Assembly: GCA_903885375.1 (NCBI GenBank)
Contig: CAISIK010000014.1
Location: 124,001 to 188,000 of the forward strand
Length of the DNA stretch: 64,000 nucleotides
DNA from: an uncultured Pseudomonadota bacterium
Lineage (GTDB): Bacteria; Myxococcota_A; UBA796; SXON01
Direction of reading: 5' to 3'
Within the stretch, counting starts at the first letter, position 1, and each line of letters starts with the position of its first letter. Below are positions 17,901 through 25,232 of this stretch, one piece after another. The notes beneath the pieces are model-generated. The model made no database searches, was not told the DNA's origin, and worked only from the letters and a program-made list of their open reading frames with translations. A program made the position numbers and the translations under genes.

Positions 17901-18133
17901 ACCCCGGGAACGGACGCCACCCGGAAGTTGTCGACCCCGCCGGTGCCGTCCTCTTCGCTGGACCACTCGTCGCTCACGAGGATGCCGAAGTTGTCGATGA
18001 TCGGGAGCTGCTCGCTCAGCGTGAGGTTCGTGGGCTGGTACACCCGAAGGACGAGGTCGCCCTCGAGCATCGAGAGGGAGACACGGACACGCCCTTCGGC
18101 GCGGGCAGCTTCGAGCAGGTTCTGCGAGGACAT
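14993..18133 (-). CDS. NAD-specific glutamate dehydrogenase, short (about 115 kDa) form
   Basis: A 1046-residue enzyme expected to convert glutamate to 2-oxoglutarate and ammonium with NAD. Family hallmarks are intact: RGGLRYSDRADFRTEVLGLV, MVKNVVIVPEGSKGGFYVKY (substrate lysine region), FGIGDCGGDVFGNGV, and GEGGNLGFTQQARIEF followed by VDNSGGVDTSDHEVNLKIL. The common bacterial large form is about 1600 residues with N-terminal ACT-like regulatory regions; here roughly 500 residues are missing, giving a length like the 115-kDa class. ATG at 18133 has a GGAG site seven bases upstream. An in-frame TTG at 18205 would add only low-complexity sequence. Loss of the N-terminal region suggests different allosteric control. 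Confidence 0.92.
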   Translation of the reverse strand: MSSQNLLEAARAEGRVRVSLSMLEGDLVLRVYQPTNLTLSEQLPIIDNFGILVSDEWSSEEDGTGGVDNFRVASVPGVSTEQVLARAERLAVGLEAVFAKKMASDPLNKLVLRANLAWEDVDLVRAYVGYAKQIKLAHPVPRVQEILVNRASAVAALVSLFHAKFNPSLTEGRAAAMGAATAAVEDELRQIPTVDEDFVLRFIFNLVEATLRTNAYRTDRVFHYISFKVDHARVRHMPLPRMMVEIYVHHYEMEGVHLRGGPIARGGLRYSDRADFRTEVLGLVTTQMVKNVVIVPEGSKGGFYVKYTIDDPSERKRVGDRLYQVLIRGMLDITDNLVAGKVVRPANVVAHDGDDPYLVVAADKGTAHLSDTANSLSVGYGFWLGDAFASGGSEGYDHKVMGITARGGWVLVKRLFREMGLDADKQEFTCFGIGDCGGDVFGNGVIETPKMKLLAAFNHVHIFLDPNPDAARSFVERKRLFDEVGGWDKYDTSLISEGGGVFSRRQKLIPLSPQVRAMLGTDQEELTPNQVMNLILKMQVDLFWNGGIGTYVIASNQTNADANDPANDDMRVLATELRCKIVGEGGNLGFTQQARIEFAQSLGRLNTDFVDNSGGVDTSDHEVNLKILLNPMVASGRITMAQRNEIIRSMTDEVGGFVLENNNQNGRLISLDEVRSARDPFPYGRAIDWVVQRGSGSRHFLSLPSDEEIRRRAAANKGLVRPEIAVLQANVKMHVFKLLMQEDPSTIPAFDRLLTEYFPKRMRQEFADDLPKHMLAKAIVMTTLLTEVATDAGAAYFPMMLELTGASAGRVASAWTEGVRLLRGKDIRADLIAAHARPEAAYAAWTRFTDAILQLVLTWLAPGSAGWAGENEARFNEALDAIASTRSGSDATYAKNTVDRLVGSGIPADAAALVARAGSAARASEICFLSARRGESIRDTALLYQALGVASGLTATLRGIAARRGVGRWDPVALGIQRTRYRMLLRELALRSDVKGAALRFGVERGVELVSDERVKAVADVVTQVVGKEPDVAALLVGEQRIRAVF

Positions 18134-18228
18134 GGAAGAACTCCGAGCGGGGAGGGGTGGCTCTGGGGCGCCGGCCGGCGTAGCCTTTGCGGGCACCGGA
18201 TTCAACCCCCGGATGCGCGGATGCTCGT

Positions 18229-18657
18229 GTGCTGATCCTACTTTTTGCGTTTGCCTGTGATGTGCCGGAAGACAGCGGTGAGCCGGCGGGAGACAGCGGC
18301 CACGCCGGCGTCGACTGCGGCGAGGCCACCACCTACGACATCGAGGTGACCGCGATGGTCAAGTCGGGCGGGCGGGCCCCGGCGGAGGGCATCGAGGTGG
18401 TGCTGGATGATCGTGGTTGGACCTATTCCGAGTTGGGCTCCGGCCTCACTGGCGCCGATGGCAAGGTCACCTTCACGGCGGTGGGTGTCACCTCCTTGCC
18501 CAACTGCTGGGGCACGGTGCTCGACTACTGGCTCGTGGCCACCGACCCGGCCGATGCCTCGCGCACCGTGGAGGACGACATGAACACCGAGCTGTTCAAC
18601 GCGATCGACGGCGGCACGCTCGCCACCGACACCAGCGACCGTCCGCTGGAATTGTAG
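18229..18657 (+). CDS. Small predicted lipoprotein, possible carboxypeptidase-regulatory-like fold
   Basis: A 142-residue protein from a GTG start, with a compact leader LILLFAFAC whose cysteine is the likely lipidation site. It is followed by a Gly/Ser/Asp linker. The mature part has IEVVLDDRGWTYSELGSGLTGADGKVTF, reminiscent of a small beta-sandwich of the carboxypeptidase-regulatory or Big type where the D-G-K-V turn repeats. No catalytic motif. It diverges from the glutamate dehydrogenase gene and lies 120 bases before the PmbA-like gene. Function unknown. Confidence 0.65.
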   Translation: MLILLFAFACDVPEDSGEPAGDSGHAGVDCGEATTYDIEVTAMVKSGGRAPAEGIEVVLDDRGWTYSELGSGLTGADGKVTFTAVGVTSLPNCWGTVLDYWLVATDPADASRTVEDDMNTELFNAIDGGTLATDTSDRPLEL

Positions 18658-18777
18658 GGTCGCGGGCGGATCGTGGGTTCAGGGGGTGGCCGGCCGCTCC
18701 CGCGGCCCCGATGGGGTCGCGCCCCGATGCCGCGTGGGGGGTGCGGGTTTTCGCCAGCGGTGCCATACTGCCGCCCC

Positions 18778-20040
18778 ATGGACGACCGACCGGAGCTCCT
18801 CCAGCTCCTCGCTGCCAGCCGCGCCGCAGGCGCGCGCGCCGCCGAAGTGCTCCACCAGCGGTTCGACCGCCGTGTCATCGTGGGGGAGAACACCCGGGGC
18901 GAGGTCCGGCTCACCGAACGTTTCACGCTCCGCGTGTGGCTCGAGGGCGGCTGCGCGGGGGTGGCCGTCGGCGCCAACCGGGCCGGGCTCGTGGAAGAAG
19001 CCATTTCGCGCGCGCGCGCCACAGGGCCCTCGCCCTGGGCGGGTCCGGCGGACCGCATTCCGCCGAGCGCCGGGTCGCTCGGGATCGACGACCGTCGCCA
19101 TCGGAACATCGGCAACGACGATCGGGATGAGATGCTGCACACGGCCGTGCGCTCGCTCGAACAGGGCGGCGTGCAGCTCCATCGCATGGAGTACACCGAG
19201 GAGCGCGAGCGCCGCTCCTTCCTCTCCAGCCGCGAGCAGGAGGCCGAGTCGGCCTGCACCACCTATGCGCTCTCGGCCGATGGCTCGCTCCGCGAGGCGC
19301 GGCGCACCCATCGCATCGCCTCGCGGCACTTCTCCGACGTGGCGAGCCTGCCGTTCGGCCTAGAGCTGCGGCGGCGACTGGAGCTGCTCGCGCGCCCCGC
19401 CCAGCTGCCGATCGTGCCGATGCCGGTCGTGCTCGACTCGCGGGGGATGGCGATGCTCGTTCGCGGCCTCGCGCCGGCGTTCGCGGCGCCCGCCATCGCC
19501 GCCGGCAACTTCCTCTCCGGCCGGCTCACGCGCAGGCTCGCCTCCGCCGCCCTGCACATCACCGACGATGCGGGCATGGCGGGCGGCCTCCGGAGCCACG
19601 CCTTCGATGACCGGGGCGTGGGCCCCATGGCCATCGCGCTCCTCAAGGAGGGGATTCCCGGCGGCCTGTACCACGACCCCGAGTCCGCGCGGGCGGCGGG
19701 GCTCCGCCCCACCGGCCATGTGGTCGAGGGTGGGTTGAGCCCCAGCAACCTCATCGTGCGCCCGGGCTCCCGCACCCGCAACGTCATCCTCGGCGAGCTC
19801 CCCGACCATCTGGTGATCGACGAGCCGCCGCCGCTCGACCTGCAAACGGGCCGCGTGGCGGGTCCCGTCTCCGTGCAGGTGGTGCGCGGCGGGCAGCCCG
19901 AGGGCGTGGCCGCCACCTGGCTCGACATCCCCATCGAGAAGCTGCTCCATGGCATCGAGGAGCTCGCGGCCGACCAGGAGCGTGTGGAAGAGGTGGACTC
20001 GCCCACCACCGTGTTCTCGCCGCTGCCCTGGGGGCGCTGA
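18778..20040 (+). CDS. pmbA: TldD/PmbA-family protein (PmbA-like)
   Basis: A 420-residue protein of the TldD/PmbA superfamily. The C-terminal half shows the family pattern: VVLDSRGMAMLVRGLAPAFAAPA, NFLSGRLTRRLAS, ITDD, HAFDDRGV and EGIPGGLYHDP with GLSPSNLIV. TldD and PmbA (TldE) form a heterodimeric metalloprotease that removes leader peptides from modified peptides and toxins. The TldD subunit carries the HExxxH zinc site; no such motif is visible here, consistent with the PmbA/TldE subunit. No TldD partner is within the window. ATG 18778 is the first start giving a normal N-terminus. Confidence 0.8.
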   Translation: MDDRPELLQLLAASRAAGARAAEVLHQRFDRRVIVGENTRGEVRLTERFTLRVWLEGGCAGVAVGANRAGLVEEAISRARATGPSPWAGPADRIPPSAGSLGIDDRRHRNIGNDDRDEMLHTAVRSLEQGGVQLHRMEYTEERERRSFLSSREQEAESACTTYALSADGSLREARRTHRIASRHFSDVASLPFGLELRRRLELLARPAQLPIVPMPVVLDSRGMAMLVRGLAPAFAAPAIAAGNFLSGRLTRRLASAALHITDDAGMAGGLRSHAFDDRGVGPMAIALLKEGIPGGLYHDPESARAAGLRPTGHVVEGGLSPSNLIVRPGSRTRNVILGELPDHLVIDEPPPLDLQTGRVAGPVSVQVVRGGQPEGVAATWLDIPIEKLLHGIEELAADQERVEEVDSPTTVFSPLPWGR

Positions 20041-20048
20041 GCGCCGCC

Positions 20049-20090
20049 AAAAACACGACGGCCCGGGGGCTTTCGCCACCGGGCCGCGTG
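20049..20090 (-). terminator. Rho-independent terminator of the tail-tube gene
   Basis: A 12-bp stem (cacg-cggcccgg against ccgggccg-cgtg, one bulged base) with a 12-base loop lies 27 bases after the tail-tube stop on the minus strand. It is followed on that strand by five T residues (plus-strand positions 20049-20053). It is the clearest intrinsic terminator in the window. Confidence 0.8.
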
Positions 20091-20116
20091 AGGGGTCGGC
20101 CGAAGCCTACCCGCGA

Positions 20117-20560
20117 TCAGCCGCGCTCGACGCGCTCAACCGCGATTTCGACCTTCTCGATCGCCATCGCCGAGGAGTCGGCGTTCATGTCGGGCACGTT
20201 CCACTTGCAGGGCCACGCCTCGAAGAAGTTGTACCGCGCCACTTCCGTGGAGCCGTCCTGGTCGAGCACGATGACCGAGCCGGAGCGGCGGTCGATCTTG
20301 CCGTCTTCGATGTTCTTGCGCCACTGCCACAGGTCGTCGGTCGCGGTGTAGCCGCGCTCGAGGACGATGTTGCTGTACGTGGTGCGGCCCGGCTTCTTGC
20401 GGACCACCTTGTCGTTGCCCTGCTTGAACTCGACCACTTCGGTCTGGCTGTCCATGCCCGAAACGGACTTGAAGCCACCGACGATGATCTTCGTGTCGCT
20501 GATGATCCCCTGGAGCTCCAGGAGGAAGTGATAATTACCAAACAGTTCTTCGGTCGGCAT
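20117..20560 (-). CDS. Contractile-injection-system tail-tube protein (gp19/Afp1-like), orphan
   Basis: A 147-residue protein of the T4 gp19-like tail-tube family found in phage tails and extracellular contractile injection systems. Conserved segments are FLLELQG, GGFKSVSGMDSQTEVVEFKQG, KKPGRTTYSNIVLERGYT, LWQWRKNIEDGK, DRRSGSVIVLDQDG, FFEAWPCKW and a C-terminal AIEKVEIAVERVE. Tube subunits polymerise as hexameric rings through which a payload passes. An excellent AAGGAG site lies seven bases before the ATG. The gene has its own terminator, and no sheath, baseplate, spike or ATPase gene is nearby, so it is a stand-alone unit, either part of a dispersed system or used for another purpose. Confidence 0.9.
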   Translation of the reverse strand: MPTEELFGNYHFLLELQGIISDTKIIVGGFKSVSGMDSQTEVVEFKQGNDKVVRKKPGRTTYSNIVLERGYTATDDLWQWRKNIEDGKIDRRSGSVIVLDQDGSTEVARYNFFEAWPCKWNVPDMNADSSAMAIEKVEIAVERVERG

Positions 20561-20918
20561 GATTGCACTCCTTGGCGTTGATCCTCACGCGGGGGCGGCG
20601 GGAGGAGCGGTTGTATCGTCAGGCCACGTTCCCGGAGGGAGCCACCACCTGCCGACGTTGCAACTGTCGCCCGGCGTGGGGTCGTGGTCAAGGCGATTCG
20701 CTGCTTTTTTTAGGGGCAATTCGCGCCGAGCGTGGCCTGCATTTTGCTACGAGCCTCGAGGGGGCCCGACTGCCTCCGACTCGCTGCCGTCGCCGTCGGT
20801 CGGCGAGTGTAAAAAAGCCCGCGTGGAAAGCCTGCCGTTTCGGGGTATTCCCCTGCGTGGCTGCGGCGAAGTCGCCCGGGGCAGGTGCGCGGGCGGGGGC
20901 GGCGGGGTAGCCGGCGGC
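20561..20918. promoter_or_regulatory. Divergent promoter region between the tail-tube and FKBP genes
   Basis: These 358 bases separate two divergent starts, unusually long for this compact window. On the minus strand a possible -35 element TTGACC lies near 20690, upstream of the tail-tube gene, but its -10 is not clear. A run of seven T at about 20704 and one of six A at about 20813 stand out from the GC-rich background. No small ORF with a convincing start was recognised. Confidence 0.35.
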
Positions 20919-21410
20919 ATGGAAATCGCCCTCAACTCCGTTGTCTCCTTCGACTACACGCTCACCGCGCCCGATGGCAGCGTGATCGACCAGTCGCAGG
21001 ATCGCCCGCTCACCTACCTTCACGGCAGCGGGCAGATCGTCCCCGGGCTGGAGCGGCAGCTCCTCGGCAAGCGGGTGGGCGATGCGCTCGTGGCGAACGT
21101 GCCGGCGGGCGAGGCCTACGGCGAGCGCACCGGGCGCGGCTTCCCGGTCGGCCGCAACGAGCTCCCGCCGGGCATGGAGCCCCAGGTGGGCATGGCCCTC
21201 GGCGCGCGCGGCCCCGACGGGGAGACGATGACGCTGTTCGTGGCCGAAGTGAACGAGAGCGGCATCGTCGTCACCACCGACCACCCACTCAGCGGGGTGG
21301 ACCTCTGCTTCGCCGTGACCATCCGCGGCGTGCGCGCCGCCACCGCCGAGGAGCTGCGGCACGGGCACGCCCACGGCATGGACGGTCACGACCACAGCCA
21401 CGGGCACTGA
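20919..21410 (+). CDS. FKBP-type peptidyl-prolyl isomerase, SlyD-like with a His-rich tail
   Basis: A 163-residue protein. It has the FKBP core of the SlyD subfamily: VVSFDYTLTAPDGSVIDQSQDRPLTYLHGSGQIVPGLERQLLGK runs into the IF (insert-in-flap) chaperone domain around GEAYGERTGRGF and returns with DHPLSGVDLCFAVTIRGVR. SlyD proteins combine proline isomerase and chaperone activity and handle nickel through a C-terminal metal-binding tail. Here the tail HGHAHGMDGHDHSHGH has seven histidines, so metal binding is likely. There is no signal peptide; it is cytoplasmic. Confidence 0.92.
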   Translation: MEIALNSVVSFDYTLTAPDGSVIDQSQDRPLTYLHGSGQIVPGLERQLLGKRVGDALVANVPAGEAYGERTGRGFPVGRNELPPGMEPQVGMALGARGPDGETMTLFVAEVNESGIVVTTDHPLSGVDLCFAVTIRGVRAATAEELRHGHAHGMDGHDHSHGH

Positions 21411-21419
21411 GGCACGGTC

Positions 21420-21436
21420 GAGCGCACTGCGCGCTC
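21420..21436. terminator. Hairpin at the convergent FKBP / exported-protein junction
   Basis: A perfect 6-bp stem gagcgc / gcgctc with loop actgc. The right arm overlaps the reverse stop codon of the exported-protein gene (21435-21437). It lies in the 24-base gap between convergent stops. No T tract. Confidence 0.4.
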
Positions 21437-22532
21437 AGCGGGTGGGCGTCGACATCATCGCGAACAGGATCGCGTCCGCCAGCGCCGGGCTGCCGAGCGC
21501 GGCGCCGGTGCGCCAGTGCAGCTCGCCGTCGGTTGTCGCCGGCGCGCCGACCAGCGTGGCCGTGCGTTCGAGGCCCCTCGCGAGCTCGAGCTCGCCGGCG
21601 GCCCGCGCTGCCCCGATGGCAAAGCCGGTGCTGCTCACGCCGAGCCCGCCCACGATCGGGCCGGAGTCGATGTCGCCGCGGCCCTCGTGCCCGGGCGGGT
21701 ATTCGCGCATCGCCACGAGCGGGCCCGTCTCCACCCGCAGGCGCGCCGCCGCCGACCGGGTGAGGTCGGCAGCGAGCGCGGCATCCCACGAGGAGAGGAA
21801 CCACGCGGCGAGGAAGGTGCCGCTCCCGCGGGGGGCGTCGGTGGCGCGGCCATCGGCATCCACGGCCTGCACCAGGATGCCGTCCACGAGCCAGCGCTCG
21901 CGCAGCGCCTTCCGCCAGCGGGCGAGGACGGGCGGCTCGGGCTGGCCCGTCGCCCGGGCGTGAACGCCCACCGAGGCCACCATCGCCGACACGTCCACCG
22001 GGAAGCGCTGCCCCGGGTAGGTCTCGGGGAGGAGCGCCACGTCGAGGCGGCGGACGATGGCAGCGGTCAGCGCGTCGTTCTCGGCGGCCCAGGGGCCCTT
22101 GGGATCGAGCCGCCGACGGCTTGACAGGACGAGGTTCGTGTAGCCGAGCCAGGCGGCGTGCCCGCGATCCTCGCCGAGGGTGTCGAGGGGGTCGGCCCCC
22201 CACTCGGCGCGGTCGAAGGCGCGCCCGGCGGGCGAGAAGAGGTGGGTGAGGCAGGCGTCCACCCGGGCGAGGTCGGCCGCGCGGCTGGCCGGGTTCTGTT
22301 CGGCGTGCTGGAGGAACCCCAGCGCGGCCATCTGCCAGGCCCCGAAGGTCCACTCCTGATCGAAGAGCGGCGAGCCGGTGGCCACCACCTCGGCCGCGGC
22401 GTTCCCGTCGATCCACCGGGCCACGCCCGCAGCCTGCGCCTCCAGCGGGTCGGCGGGCGCGGCGCGCGTCAGCATGGGCAGGCAGAGGGCGACGGCGACG
22501 AGGCCGGCGCCGAGCGCGAGGCGGGTTTTCAT
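21435..22532 (-). CDS. Predicted exported protein of unknown function, probably alpha-helical barrel-like
   Basis: A 365-residue protein with a Sec leader (MKTRLALGAGLVAVALCLPMLTRA, cleavage near APA). The mature part is rich in helices with regularly spaced aromatic and Gly motifs: EWTFGAWQMAALGFLQHA, DRGHAAWLGYTNLVLSSRR, GSGTFLAAWFLSSWDAALA and DIDSGPIVGGLGVSSTGFAIGAAR. This layout recalls (alpha/alpha)6 toroid enzymes such as some glycoside hydrolases and lyases, but no family was recognised and the catalytic residues are not assigned. The ATG has GGAG eight bases upstream. It lies downstream of a hypothetical lipoprotein gene on the same strand. Confidence 0.65.
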   Translation of the reverse strand: MKTRLALGAGLVAVALCLPMLTRAAPADPLEAQAAGVARWIDGNAAAEVVATGSPLFDQEWTFGAWQMAALGFLQHAEQNPASRAADLARVDACLTHLFSPAGRAFDRAEWGADPLDTLGEDRGHAAWLGYTNLVLSSRRRLDPKGPWAAENDALTAAIVRRLDVALLPETYPGQRFPVDVSAMVASVGVHARATGQPEPPVLARWRKALRERWLVDGILVQAVDADGRATDAPRGSGTFLAAWFLSSWDAALAADLTRSAAARLRVETGPLVAMREYPPGHEGRGDIDSGPIVGGLGVSSTGFAIGAARAAGELELARGLERTATLVGAPATTDGELHWRTGAALGSPALADAILFAMMSTPTR

Positions 22533-22615
22533 TACGAAGCTCCTGCCCTCCAGGCTACCGCCGGGTCCTGCGGTTCCCGTGCCGGGTCGGTGCAAGCCCC
22601 GTGCAAGCCGCCCGC

Positions 22616-23881
22616 CTACTCTCCGTACTTCGCCGACCGCCGCACGATGCGCTCCAGCGGCTCCGCGAAGGCCGGCGCCGCTGCCCGGGCCGCCTCGGCC
22701 GCGGCACCCACCCGCCGGTACAGCGCCCGCTCCACCGCCTTCCGGTCGGTCCCCTCGGGCCCGCCCACCGCGCGGGACACCGCGAGCGACCAGGCCGGAT
22801 CCGGCTGCGGCCGGAGCAGGACGTTGCGATCGAGCGCGCGGGGCTGCTCGGAAGCCACCAGCTCCACGATGCGGTCCATCGCCGGCACGACCTGCGGCCG
22901 CCCCCAGCCGGCGTGCAGCTCGTCTACCGACGACTTCCACGCCACCACGCGCCACACGGCGGCGAGCTCCGCGGCCTCCGGCCCGTAGCCCGCCGCCGCC
23001 GCCAGGGTGGGCAGCCGGTCGAAGCCGCCACACGGGCGATCCGTGCAGGCCTCCCGCCAGCGGAGCGCGGTGTGGGCCACGAGGGCGAGGCCGGCGGTGG
23101 CGTCGTTGCCCGCGCCGGCGGTGAGGGCGGGCAGGGCGGAACGGAGGAGGGAAGCGGCGGGGTCGAGCTGATCGGGGGCGAGCTGCGCGGCCAGCTTCCG
23201 CGCGGCCTCGTGTTCACGGGGCAGGTCGGCGGCGGCCTGCAGGAGCGCCAGCTCGGTGGCGCTTCGGAGGGTGGCGCCGGCGCTCGGGGGGGCGTCGGGC
23301 GCCCGCCGGGCGAGGAGGATGGCCCCCACGGGCGTTTCCGCGAGCCGGGCGAGGTCGGGCGCCGACAGGCGGGCGAGCACGGAAGGCCAGGCGATGCCGG
23401 GCGCATCGAGCCAGCCGAGCAGGACGCTGCGCTCCATCGTGGCGAAGAGGGCCTCGTCGGTGTCGGCGCCCAGCCACTCCATCGGGGCGCGGGCCCCTTC
23501 GAGCGGGGCGCCGCCGGGCTCCGCGAGCGGCACGACCCAGGCCAGCCGACCGGCGGCATCGCCGGGCAGCGATTCTACCGCCGCGAGCCGGGCCCCACGG
23601 ACGAGCGGGAGCGAGGCGGTTCGCGGTGCGGACAGCTCGGCCCGCCAGAACGATGCGGACTCGCCCACGCCGCCGGCAGTCTCCTTCCACACGGCGAGGC
23701 CGGGGTCGAGCAGGGTGGCGGGGGTGCGGGGCCTCCGGGCGAGCAGATCGCCGTGCAGGAGCCACTCGCGCCAGGGCTCGAGCTCGGCGGGTTCGGCCGC
23801 TACGGCGGCGCCCGCCGAACGGTCTAGCTCCAGCTCGGGCAGGATGCTGCGCGGGCAGGCGGCCAGCCAGAGTAGGATCAT
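22616..23881 (-). CDS. Hypothetical Ala/Leu-rich lipoprotein
   Basis: A 421-residue protein whose first residues MILLWLAAC form a minimal lipoprotein leader. The rest is rich in Ala, Leu, Arg and Pro, predicted mostly helical, with a single Cys pair region (ACTDRPCGGF). No known domain was recognised. The start overlaps the end of the upstream alpha/beta hydrolase gene by 4 bases, so the two are probably translated together, and the exported protein follows 83 bases downstream. These three genes plus the peroxiredoxin form a likely minus-strand operon. Confidence 0.6.
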   Translation of the reverse strand: MILLWLAACPRSILPELELDRSAGAAVAAEPAELEPWREWLLHGDLLARRPRTPATLLDPGLAVWKETAGGVGESASFWRAELSAPRTASLPLVRGARLAAVESLPGDAAGRLAWVVPLAEPGGAPLEGARAPMEWLGADTDEALFATMERSVLLGWLDAPGIAWPSVLARLSAPDLARLAETPVGAILLARRAPDAPPSAGATLRSATELALLQAAADLPREHEAARKLAAQLAPDQLDPAASLLRSALPALTAGAGNDATAGLALVAHTALRWREACTDRPCGGFDRLPTLAAAAGYGPEAAELAAVWRVVAWKSSVDELHAGWGRPQVVPAMDRIVELVASEQPRALDRNVLLRPQPDPAWSLAVSRAVGGPEGTDRKAVERALYRRVGAAAEAARAAAPAFAEPLERIVRRSAKYGE

Positions 23882-24726
23882 CGGGCGGCGGGCTTCTGCC
23901 CGTAGGCGGAACGTTTCTTGATGCGTTCGCCGCGCCGCTCCTTGCGGAGGGTGTGGCCGGCGCCCTCATCGGGCCGGAAGCCTTCGCTCTCGATCACCCG
24001 AGGGCGTTGCGGGTCGGCGCAGAAGCGGAGGATGTCGCGCAGCATGCGGTCGCCCCCCGGCTCGAGCATGGGGCTGTGGGCCAGCTCGTCGTACTTCAGC
24101 ACGATCCCTTCGAAGAGATCGCCCACCACGCGGCCGCGGTGGGGGGGCAGGATCGGGTCGGCGCCGCCGAGGGTGACGAACACCGGCGTTTCCACCGAGG
24201 TGGGGCAAAGCCGTGGCGAGCGCAACAGGTCGCGGCAGAGGGTGGGCGGCCACGCCTTCGACTGCTGGATGGCGCTGTCGAGCGCGGGGCCGGAGAGGCG
24301 CGAGTACCCGGTGCTGGCCCAGGCCTCGCGGCTCGGCAGGAACGGGCGCCCCCGGAGCATGGCCGCGAGGGCCGCGGGCGCGTGGCGGAGCATGGCCAGC
24401 GTGGGGGGCTGGAACCCCGGCGGCAGCGGGCAGATGAGCACGGCCCCGTGGAGGCGCTGGCCGGCGAGGAGGTGCTGGGCCGCCAGCCCGGAGAAGCTGT
24501 GGGCCATGAGGATCACCGGCCCAGAAACGGCGGCCACCTCGGCCTGGAGGAACCGGACGACGTCGGCGAGGCTCGCATCGGGCTGCCCGCCATGACCGGG
24601 GAGTGTGAGCGCGCGGAAGGGGAAGCCCGCCTCCTCGAAGCGGGGCCGCCAGGCATCGTAGAGCCAGGGGCCCAACCCGAGGCCGTGGGCCGCGAGAACG
24701 GTGGGAAGCTCGGGCGCGCCAGCCAT
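23878..24726 (-). CDS. Cytoplasmic alpha/beta hydrolase
   Basis: A 282-residue protein with the alpha/beta hydrolase pattern: AAHGLGLGPWLYDAW (oxyanion His-Gly), LTLPGHGGQPDASLADVV, the nucleophile elbow MAHSFSGLAAQHL (Ser), GGADPILPPHRGRVV (Asp) and ELAHSPMLEPG (His). The triad looks complete. There is no leader. It is 5 bases after the peroxiredoxin gene and overlaps the downstream lipoprotein gene by 4 bases. The C-terminus ends in a basic stretch (RKERRGERIKKR). Substrate unknown. Confidence 0.85.
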   Translation of the reverse strand: MAGAPELPTVLAAHGLGLGPWLYDAWRPRFEEAGFPFRALTLPGHGGQPDASLADVVRFLQAEVAAVSGPVILMAHSFSGLAAQHLLAGQRLHGAVLICPLPPGFQPPTLAMLRHAPAALAAMLRGRPFLPSREAWASTGYSRLSGPALDSAIQQSKAWPPTLCRDLLRSPRLCPTSVETPVFVTLGGADPILPPHRGRVVGDLFEGIVLKYDELAHSPMLEPGGDRMLRDILRFCADPQRPRVIESEGFRPDEGAGHTLRKERRGERIKKRSAYGQKPAAR

Positions 24727-24731
24727 CGGGT

Positions 24732-25193
24732 TCAGGACGCTTCGATGTGCGCGAGCACTTCCGCGGCGTGGCCCTTGGCGCGAACGGGATCCCACACCTG
24801 CTCCACCCGACCATCCGCGCCTACGAGCACGGTGATGCGCCCGATGCCGTCGTACTCGCGGCCGTAGAGCTTCTTCTTGCGCCAGGAGCCGTACCGCTCG
24901 CAGAGGTCGGCCTCGTCGGCGATGAGCGGGAAGGGGAGGCACTCCTTGGCGCGGAACTTCAGGTGGGATCGCACCGGGTCCTTGCTCACGCCGAAGATAC
25001 GCACGCCAAGGGCGGCGAAACGGGTGTGCAACGCGGCGAACTCCTGCGCCTCCAGCGTGCAGGCGGGCGTGGAGTCCTTCGGGTAGAAGTAGAGCACCAC
25101 CCGGTGGCCGCGGAGCGCGGAGAGCGTGATGGCGCCTTCGTCGGTCGGCGCGGTGAAGTCCGGAGCGAGGCTCCCGAGGGGCGGTGTGGGCAT
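24732..25193 (-). CDS. bcp: Thioredoxin-dependent peroxiredoxin, Bcp/PrxQ type
   Basis: A 153-residue peroxiredoxin. It begins LGSLAPDFTAPTDEGAITLS, and the active site is YPKDSTPACTLEA, where the peroxidatic cysteine follows TPA rather than the more usual TPG. Further family segments are GVRIFGVSKDPVRSHLKF and FPLIADEADLCERYGSW. Only one further cysteine is present, in DLCERYG, not at the Bcp helix-2 resolving position (C+5). It may therefore use a 1-Cys or atypical mechanism. It reduces hydroperoxides in the cytoplasm and heads a four-gene minus-strand cluster. Confidence 0.9.
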   Translation of the reverse strand: MPTPPLGSLAPDFTAPTDEGAITLSALRGHRVVLYFYPKDSTPACTLEAQEFAALHTRFAALGVRIFGVSKDPVRSHLKFRAKECLPFPLIADEADLCERYGSWRKKKLYGREYDGIGRITVLVGADGRVEQVWDPVRAKGHAAEVLAHIEAS

Positions 25194-25232
25194 TCGCGAG
25201 CGTAACCCCACGCCGTCGGCTAAGGCGGCGCC

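Noticed and set aside
14909..18235. An 1108-codon plus-strand frame over the glutamate dehydrogenase gene.
   Set aside because: Its product is low-complexity His/Glu/Val/Leu sequence. The minus-strand product carries every conserved dehydrogenase motif.
20119..20560. The tail-tube gene considered as the remnant of a prophage.
   Set aside because: No other phage gene, integrase, attachment site or tRNA disruption is nearby; the gene is full length with intact expression signals.
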